The translations under genes were made by a program, and so were the position numbers. Under the pieces are notes generated by a model. The model was not told the origin of the DNA, did no database searches, and saw nothing but the letters and a program-made list of their open reading frames with translations. A DNA stretch of 12,712 nucleotides from Acidobacteria bacterium CG_4_9_14_3_um_filter_49_7 (GTDB taxonomy: Bacteria; Acidobacteriota; Holophagae; Thermotomaculales; Thermotomaculaceae), in contig PFTO01000169.1 in assembly GCA_002789615.1 (NCBI GenBank), forward strand, positions 1-12,712, read 5' to 3'. The first letter of the stretch is position 1, and each line of letters begins with the position of its first letter. Positions 1 through 4,490 of this stretch are shown in pieces.

Positions 1-172
1 AAACTCCCTCCGGCACAACGCCGTATCGGGTGATGCCGGTGAGACGGTTTGCTGAACCCAAATCTACAACCATGTCTGTCACAGAAGGCAGGAGAGAAAC
101 AATCCCTCCGGCCATTCCCTGCAGACAAATCAATAAACTTAAACAGGCAATCCACCGAAATCGATTCAACAT
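1..172 (-). CDS. btuF: BtuF-type periplasmic cobalamin-binding protein, N-terminal part only
   Basis: This gene starts in the window and runs off its left edge; 57 codons are visible. It begins with a signal peptide (Arg/Trp, then a Leu/Ile/Cys-rich core, residues 5-20). The mature start reads GGIVSLLPSVTDMVVDLGSA and is followed by a GITRYG segment. That pattern (IVSLxPSxTE...LGxxxRLVGxTxY) is the N-terminal signature of the BtuF/FhuD-like helical-backbone substrate-binding family, which delivers ligand to an ABC importer. It lies 9 bases after the btuB stop and shares the cobalamin riboswitch upstream, so vitamin B12 is the likely ligand. The purine-rich GGGGAGG site is only 2 bases before the ATG; the next codon (TTG at 169) would have better spacing, so the exact start is uncertain. 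A sister family binding haem or siderophore is possible but unlikely given the riboswitch. Confidence 0.82.
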   Translation of the reverse strand, partial: MLNRFRWIACLSLLICLQGMAGGIVSLLPSVTDMVVDLGSANRLTGITRYGVVPEGV

Positions 173-181
173 TTCCTCCCC

Positions 182-2077
182 TTACCGATGAAAACGAAAC
201 ACAAAACCGCCATACCAGGTATCTCCCAGAGTACCGTATCCCCTGACAAGCTGATAATTCTCATCGGTCACATTACGGCCCTTCAGGTAGGCGGTCAGAT
301 TTTCCCTGACGCGGTAATCCACCTTCAGGTTGAACAGCGTGTAACTGGAAAGCACCACCCGGGCAGCGGGCCAGGCGGAAAAATCCATGTCATCCCGGCT
401 ACCGCAGGCGATCATGTTGAGGTGAACGCCCAACCGTCCCCGCAGATAATCCAGCTTCGCGTTGAAAGAAGAATCCGGTCGGCGCAAAAGCCTATCTCCG
501 GTTGTATCGTCACTTGTATCGTAATAATTGTAAAACACGGACCATGACAAAACATCTCCACCGTATCGCACTCCGGCTTCCAGCCCCTTGATGGTGGCCT
601 GCGCGATGTTGTAATAGCTGTATGTATTCATGTCAAAATCAATCATGTCGTCGTAGCGGTTGTGAAACCAGATCAGCGACACTGTCAGACGCTGATCCAC
701 CAGCACCTTTTCCAGCCCCAATTCATAGGACCTTCCCTTCTCCGGGTTCAACTCCACGGTTCCGTATGGCGAATAGAGCTGGTAAAGGGTCGGGGACTTG
801 AAAGAAGTCCCTGCATTGGCACGGATACGAAAGCCGGAAGAGCCGAGGGGTCGGACCACGCCGAAAGATCCCGTCACTTTTGAACCGAAGATCTCATGAT
901 CGTCATAGCGTAACCCAAGGTTCACATCCATACCCAGGACATGTTGTATCCCGGACACATAGGCGCTGCGGGTAATGGAATGACGGGGAGTAAAAATGTC
1001 ATCGTAGGGCCCATAGGAAGATTCGCTGTGATATTCAGATGACCCAGCTTCCCGGCTGTATTCCAAACCGAAGGACAGCGACGAATTTTCTGAAAACAAT
1101 AGCTGGTTATGCCAGTTATACCGGGTGAGGGAACCGTTGAAACGACTGTTGATGGTGGGGGGATACGCCTCTGACGGGTTGTGATAACTTCGTTCATTAT
1201 CCCCGTAAGTCACCGTAAACCGGCTCACACCGTCAATGCCGAAGGGGTTGGACAACTCATAGCTACCTTTGAAATGTTTCTCAGTACGGTCAAAGCGGTA
1301 AAACGGATTATCACCGCCGGGGCCGCCACTCGTATCCAGGTCTCCATCCGCATTGACCACAATACCAGTTACATTCATCGTGGAACGACCGAAACTAAAC
1401 GTCGTTCCCCCGGAAAACGACCGGCTTGTGTAGCCATCAGTCTCAGTATTTCCGTCCGCACGGGCCGCCGCGGAAATCCCGTTGGTATCAAAAAACGTGC
1501 CCGAAAACCAGTAACTCCCGATGGAAAATATGTCCCGGTAACGAACACCCGTTGTCCAAGTAGCATTGGAGCCACCTTCCACCCGGATACTGCCCCCGGT
1601 TGTACCGCCACTCGTGATAATATTGATCACACCGGCCACCGCGTCGGAGCCATAGGTCGCGCTGGCAGGGCCAAACACCACATCCACCCGCTGGACCGAG
1701 TCCAGGGGAAAGGCGGAAAGATCCACTGACCGGTCCGGAGTCATCGGATCATTGAGCTCCATCCCGTCAATGAGTACCAATGTCTGGCCCGGTTTCGAGC
1801 CCCGGACATAGACCGATGCAGGACTGCCGATGCCCCCGTTCCGGTTCACCACAATGCCCGGGACCATCTGGAGAACATCCATGATTGTTGTGGCACCGCT
1901 CGCATCAATGTCCTTGCGGGTAATCACCTTCACTGTCCCGGAAAGTTTCTTCGTCTCCACCGGATTTCTTGTGGCGGTAACGGTAACTTCATCTGTAATC
2001 TTCGTCGCCGAATCCACCGCAAAAAGCGGTGAACCCAAAAAGAAAACCCCCAACAATACAGAAAAAACCATGCGCAT
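182..2077 (-). CDS. btuB: BtuB-type TonB-dependent outer-membrane cobalamin receptor
   Basis: A 631-residue TonB-dependent receptor, close to the usual BtuB length. A signal peptide ends near residue 20 (SPLFA). A TonB box (DEVTVTA, residues 29-35) follows. The plug domain spans about residues 45-155, with the typical runs VLQMVPGIVV, VYVRGS, VLIDGMELND, RVDVVFGPASATYGSDAVAG and INIIT. The rest is an aromatic-rich 22-strand barrel ending GGFVFRFHR, where the usual terminal aromatic is followed by two extra residues (HR). It would bring vitamin B12 or related corrinoids across the outer membrane using TonB energy. Specificity is inferred from context: a cobalamin riboswitch lies in its leader and a BtuF-like gene follows 9 bases later. 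An AGGGGG ribosome site lies 6 bases before the ATG. The family is certain; the corrinoid ligand is likely. Confidence 0.93.
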   Translation of the reverse strand: MRMVFSVLLGVFFLGSPLFAVDSATKITDEVTVTATRNPVETKKLSGTVKVITRKDIDASGATTIMDVLQMVPGIVVNRNGGIGSPASVYVRGSKPGQTLVLIDGMELNDPMTPDRSVDLSAFPLDSVQRVDVVFGPASATYGSDAVAGVINIITSGGTTGGSIRVEGGSNATWTTGVRYRDIFSIGSYWFSGTFFDTNGISAAARADGNTETDGYTSRSFSGGTTFSFGRSTMNVTGIVVNADGDLDTSGGPGGDNPFYRFDRTEKHFKGSYELSNPFGIDGVSRFTVTYGDNERSYHNPSEAYPPTINSRFNGSLTRYNWHNQLLFSENSSLSFGLEYSREAGSSEYHSESSYGPYDDIFTPRHSITRSAYVSGIQHVLGMDVNLGLRYDDHEIFGSKVTGSFGVVRPLGSSGFRIRANAGTSFKSPTLYQLYSPYGTVELNPEKGRSYELGLEKVLVDQRLTVSLIWFHNRYDDMIDFDMNTYSYYNIAQATIKGLEAGVRYGGDVLSWSVFYNYYDTSDDTTGDRLLRRPDSSFNAKLDYLRGRLGVHLNMIACGSRDDMDFSAWPAARVVLSSYTLFNLKVDYRVRENLTAYLKGRNVTDENYQLVRGYGTLGDTWYGGFVFRFHR

Positions 2078-2112
2078 ACAAAACCCCCTTCATATGTTGA
2101 AACAAATAAATT

Positions 2113-2175
2113 GGACTTTCGGAGAATGAATGGTAGATGAAATCATTCGCCGAGCCTCCGTCAGCTGAAATGTCC
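2113..2175 (-). promoter_or_regulatory. Candidate expression-platform hairpin of the cobalamin riboswitch
   Basis: Nested inverted repeats lie between the riboswitch and btuB. Read on the minus strand these are GGAC with GTCC, CGGAG with CTCCG, and AATGA with TCATT, with the U-rich run AATTTATTTGTT just after. The outer GGAC arm shares its GG with the 3' arm of riboswitch stem P1 (GCCTGG), so the two folds compete. The run is poor in U for a classic terminator and the internal loops are large, so whether control is transcriptional or at the ribosome site is not settled. Confidence 0.3.
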
Positions 2176-2330
2176 AGGCAGGTCTTCTGACTTACGGATC
2201 AACCCTCCGCCGGGCCTTCCCATTCGCCTCATGGCAAACAGTGGCATCTTCCGGCTTTGGTCCCCGATTACAGCGGCGGGCCCGTTCCCGATTTCCACGG
2301 GATTCCCTTTTCACCCCACAGGGGGCCTGG
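2174..2330 (-). promoter_or_regulatory. Cobalamin (adenosylcobalamin-class) riboswitch
   Basis: On the minus strand the conserved landmarks occur in the right order: GGTGAAAAGGGAA, then a CCCGCCGCTGTAA segment, then the B12-box core GCCACTG (about 2241-2247), and finally AAGTCAGAAGACCTGCC at the 3' end. The ends pair perfectly as stem P1: CCAGGC (2325-2330) with GCCTGG (2174-2179). The element sits about 96 bases before the btuB ATG. In this RNA class bound cobalamin lowers expression of the downstream genes, here B12 uptake. The sequence motifs are direct observations; repression is family knowledge. Confidence 0.95.
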
Positions 2331-2336
2331 CAAATC

Positions 2337-2366
2337 TATTCTGGCACGTTTGTCTCGTAAAAACAA
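2337..2366 (-). promoter_or_regulatory. Candidate sigma70-type promoter for the btuB operon
   Basis: On the minus strand TTGTTT (2361-2366) is followed after 18 bases by AGAATA (2337-2342). A start about 7 bases further on would fall at the 5' end of the riboswitch (near 2330), which is where a leader promoter is expected. Both boxes deviate from consensus, so this is a position-supported guess. Confidence 0.4.
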
Positions 2367-2711
2367 CGGAGAAATAGAGACCGGACTTACCGCTGAGGAC
2401 GCTGAGGTCGCAGAAAAAAAAGGGGGGGAAGGAGAATATATCGCAAAGGAAAGATAAAGGCAGGGATTTTCTCTCGCCAGACCGCAAAGAACGCAAAGGA
2501 AAGGAAAAGACACGGAGCCATAAGTTTATCCACGAACCCTCATTTCCCCTCTGATTTTCTTACCTCTACCCCCAACCCCAACTCATTCCCGGTGTGGGCG
2601 TGGGCGGCTGAAGGGAACAGAAAGGGAAAGGAATAAGAGTAGTCCATTACTGCCTGTTCACTGCAAATATCATTCACCGGGTCTTGCAACGGCATTCGCG
2701 CTATTGCGGAA
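2367..2711. other. Non-coding spacer between the copper cluster and the B12 operon
   Basis: No credible gene lies here. Besides the 9-base-phased repeats it holds an A8-G7 homopolymer run and a low-complexity G/T-rich patch (about 2590-2610). I see no strong terminator after the DUF302 stop: a weak GCAA/TTGC dyad near 2690-2711 lacks a U run. The copper and B12 operons are thus separated by distance and a new promoter rather than by an obvious terminator. Confidence 0.6.
2390..2516. repeat. Degenerate 9-base-phased repeat tract (CGCTGAGGA / CGCAAAGGA type)
   Basis: Three related blocks lie between the DUF302 gene and the riboswitch promoter. The first is CCGCTGAGG, ACGCTGAGG, TCGCAGAAA (from 2390), running into A8-G7 (about 2414-2427). 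The second is TCGCAAAGG plus a purine tail (from 2441). The third is CCGCAAAGA, ACGCAAAGG and a purine tail (from 2482). The units share the frame xCGCxxAGG with period 9. On the minus strand this yields a spurious open frame of Ser/Ala/Val or Cys/Leu repeats with no protein character. Short intergenic repeats of this look are scattered through many environmental bacterial genomes; the function is unknown to me. Confidence 0.6.
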
Positions 2712-3098
2712 TCAGTCGGCCACCTCATCAATCATTCTCACCATCTGCTTTTCCACTTCTTCTGCAATTTTTGCCATTTCGGGGTCGCTGGACAACGACG
2801 CCAGCATAGCAGTGGGGCGAACCATGCCGATAATGGTGTGCCCCTCATCTTCATACACTGAAATGCGACAGGGCAGAGCCATATTCATGCTCATATCCTG
2901 ACTTAAAACTCTGTTCGCATATGCCGGGTTACAGATTTCAAATATCCGACATTCCCGGTCAAAGGAGATGCCTTTATTGTTCAGGGTGGTCTTCAAATCG
3001 TGAATATGGAGCACGCCAAAATCGTTCCGTCGCACGCTGGATTCCAGAAGGGATACCGTTTCCTCTACGGACTTTTGAGTTGTTTTCATGTATTTCAT
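2712..3098 (-). CDS. DUF302 domain protein with an MxMxM...C motif
   Basis: A 128-residue cytoplasmic-looking protein without signal peptide or membrane helix. The DUF302 pattern is clear: a first half with a KTTLNNKGISF segment, then IFEICNPAYANRVLS, then LPCRISVYEDEG. DUF302 function is not established; it is a small alpha/beta domain often seen near redox and metal genes. Possible thiol/thioether ligands are Cys50, Cys56, Cys77 and Met69/Met71/Met73 (DMSMNMALPC), plus His31 and His33. The MxMxM stretch just before the conserved LPC is suggestive of Cu(I) binding, which fits its place at the end of a copper-export cluster; this is inference. An AAGGAGG site lies 5 bases before the ATG, so this start is preferred over Met4. 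It follows the Met/His-rich gene after 96 bases. Confidence 0.88.
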   Translation of the reverse strand: MKYMKTTQKSVEETVSLLESSVRRNDFGVLHIHDLKTTLNNKGISFDRECRIFEICNPAYANRVLSQDMSMNMALPCRISVYEDEGHTIIGMVRPTAMLASLSSDPEMAKIAEEVEKQMVRMIDEVAD

Positions 3099-3130
3099 TC
3101 ATTCCTCCTTCCAGGTAGCAGGATCGAAAG

Positions 3131-3156
3131 AGCCGAAGTGGCTGTCCACCCCGGCT
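3131..3156 (-). promoter_or_regulatory. Strong intergenic hairpin before the DUF302 gene
   Basis: On the minus strand AGCCGGGGTGG pairs over 11 positions (two of them G-U) with CCACTTCGGCT around a 4-base loop, ACAG. It is followed by CTTTCG, too short a U run for a normal terminator. It lies in the 96-base gap between the Met/His-rich gene and DUF302, about 20 bases before the DUF302 ribosome site. It could be a processing or mRNA-stabilising stem, or a leaky terminator that lowers DUF302 expression. Confidence 0.5.
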
Positions 3157-3194
3157 CCCATTCCTGATTTTGAATCGGCTATACCGGATTTGAC

Positions 3195-4061
3195 TTACAT
3201 CATACCACCTGTATGATCCATGGAGTCGGGAATCATGACCATGGGAATGGCTGTCTGAATTCCATCGGTATTAACGAGCCCGAGGGGCACCATTCCTTCC
3301 TGATCGGTACGAATCTCCATTGTCCCTGAAAAGGTGGAAATGTCCGCAATTCCCGTAAAGAAGTTTGACAGAATGTCTACAACCTGATGTCCCGGCTGGA
3401 GTGTAAGGTCCCGCTCCGCGTAGGTTGTTCCGTCGGGATTCTTCAGGGTCAGCGTGCTGGTCAGTTCCACATCAGAAGTATTGACAATGGCAAAGCCGGT
3501 GATGTTGTGTTCATCATTGCGCACCATCATTCCATATCCCATCCCCTGACCGGACATGAACCGCATGCCCATCACGCCTACCTGGGTGGCCATTTGCTGC
3601 GTATTTGTGTCGAATCGTTTGTAAAAGATACTGGCAAATAGATGATCGCCCATATACATATTGAAGTCGTTTGTGTCTGATTGATCGTCACTGTTGATAA
3701 AGACCGCCCAGGCAATCTGTTGCGTATCGTCAGGATTGCCCAGTTTCAGTGAAAAGGTACCGGACTGCGGTACTGCAAAATTGATGGAAACCTGAGATAT
3801 CTGGTTGTACATCACGTTGAGGGGGGAACCGTCCTGCCCATAGAAGTACAATGTTCCACTCACGTCCCGACCTGAACCCGGATTCATGAACACCAGATCG
3901 GTCTCGTATCCACCTCCCAGCACAATATGAGGCAGAACCATGTTGTGGTCCATTTCCATCCCATCCTGGTTCTCATGCATTCCTGTGCCGTGGGCGAATG
4001 CACCGGTACCCGCCAGCAGTGCCATCAGTGGTATTATCCATATCATCATGATTCTTTTCAA
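3195..4061 (-). CDS. Secreted Met/His-rich protein, candidate periplasmic copper-binding protein
   Basis: A 288-residue protein with a clear signal peptide (KR, then a hydrophobic core, cut after AFA at residue 23). The mature protein has about 22 Met and 8 His in 265 residues. They cluster at the N-terminus (HGTGMHENQDGMEMDHNM), in the centre (residues 157-179, VGVMGMRFMSGQGMGYGMM) and at the C-terminus (MDHTGGMM). Between them lies a beta-rich body resembling an extracellular domain I have seen in unnamed proteins: GGGYETDLVFMNPGS...GTLYFYGQDGSPL, later ITGFAIVNTSDVEL...LTLKNPDGTTY...LQPGHQV, then GTMEIRT. I cannot name a family. Met/His clusters of this type bind Cu(I)/Ag(I) in CusF, PcoE and CopG-like proteins, so copper storage or delivery to CusCBA is inferred. 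The start is TTG with AAGGAG 7 bases upstream; ATG at 4049 would shorten the signal peptide. A 147-base gap precedes it, so it may have its own promoter. Confidence 0.85.
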   Translation of the reverse strand: MKRIMMIWIIPLMALLAGTGAFAHGTGMHENQDGMEMDHNMVLPHIVLGGGYETDLVFMNPGSGRDVSGTLYFYGQDGSPLNVMYNQISQVSINFAVPQSGTFSLKLGNPDDTQQIAWAVFINSDDQSDTNDFNMYMGDHLFASIFYKRFDTNTQQMATQVGVMGMRFMSGQGMGYGMMVRNDEHNITGFAIVNTSDVELTSTLTLKNPDGTTYAERDLTLQPGHQVVDILSNFFTGIADISTFSGTMEIRTDQEGMVPLGLVNTDGIQTAIPMVMIPDSMDHTGGMM

Positions 4062-4176
4062 AGCTATTCTCCTTTTTAAACCCTCTTGATTCTTCGTTCA
4101 ACAGGGTGTGTTTTAAACTCAATCCATACCCGGAATTCTTACGTTTCAGACGCAGTATCCGTTGGAGCGTCCCTAT

Positions 4177-4203
4177 ATCATATGTGTTTCAGATAATCAC
4201 CAA
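4177..4203 (-). promoter_or_regulatory. Possible promoter for the Met/His-rich gene
   Basis: In the 147-base gap after the SHOCT gene the minus strand reads TTGGTG (4198-4203), 15 bases, then TATGAT (4177-4182). The -10 box is good but the spacer is short and the -35 box overlaps the SHOCT gene end region. Weak evidence, listed because the gap is the largest within the copper cluster. Confidence 0.22.
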
Positions 4204-4208
4204 ACCAT

Positions 4209-4442
4209 TTACCTCCTGTTTCCATCCAGATCTTCTTTGATCCGTTCAAATTCCTCCCAACTGATGTCGCCCCGGGCGTGCCTTTCCTGGAGAATCTCAT
4301 CGGCATTTTTATGTGTTGGATGCCCTGCACTGCAACAGCCATGACGAAATCCTCTTGTCAGAAGAACTACACAGGCGATTACAATCACAATCAGCAGCAA
4401 CGGCCAGAGCCACATCCCGCCGAAAAATCCATGTCCCATCAT
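4209..4442 (-). CDS. Small membrane protein with C-terminal SHOCT domain
   Basis: A 77-residue protein: a Met/Gly/His start (MMGHGFFGGMW), one membrane helix (about residues 9-29), a short HGCCSAGHPTH linker with two adjacent Cys and three His, and a C-terminal SHOCT domain (about residues 47-72, ADEILQERHARGDISWEEFE). SHOCT domains are short helical modules thought to mediate oligomerisation; this membrane-SHOCT layout is very common beside metal-efflux genes, but its role is not established. The Cys-Cys/His linker could touch metal; this is inference. The frame extends to a TTG at 4457, but the ribosome site GGGAG lies inside that extension, 8 bases before the ATG at 4442, so the shorter start is chosen. 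It follows the copA stop by 48 bases. Confidence 0.85.
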   Translation of the reverse strand: MMGHGFFGGMWLWPLLLIVIVIACVVLLTRGFRHGCCSAGHPTHKNADEILQERHARGDISWEEFERIKEDLDGNRR

Positions 4443-4490
4443 GCTGTCATCTCCCAAAGTTGCTTGTTTATGTTAATAAATCAGAGCCGT

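Noticed and set aside
2268..2513. Minus-strand open frame of 81 codons in the spacer
   Set aside because: Translation of the 9-base-phased repeats and riboswitch leader; repetitive Ser/Ala and Cys/Leu pattern, not a protein.
2390..2516. CRISPR-like array
   Set aside because: Units are 9 bases, degenerate and without unique spacers; no cas genes are present.
2690..2711. Terminator after DUF302
   Set aside because: Only a 4-base GCAA/TTGC dyad with no U run.
2540..2731. Minus-strand open frame of 63 codons overlapping the end of DUF302
   Set aside because: No ribosome site, no family resemblance, partly low-complexity DNA.
4443..4457. TTG at 4457 as the start of the SHOCT gene
   Set aside because: The GGGAG ribosome site lies within this extension and points to the ATG at 4442.
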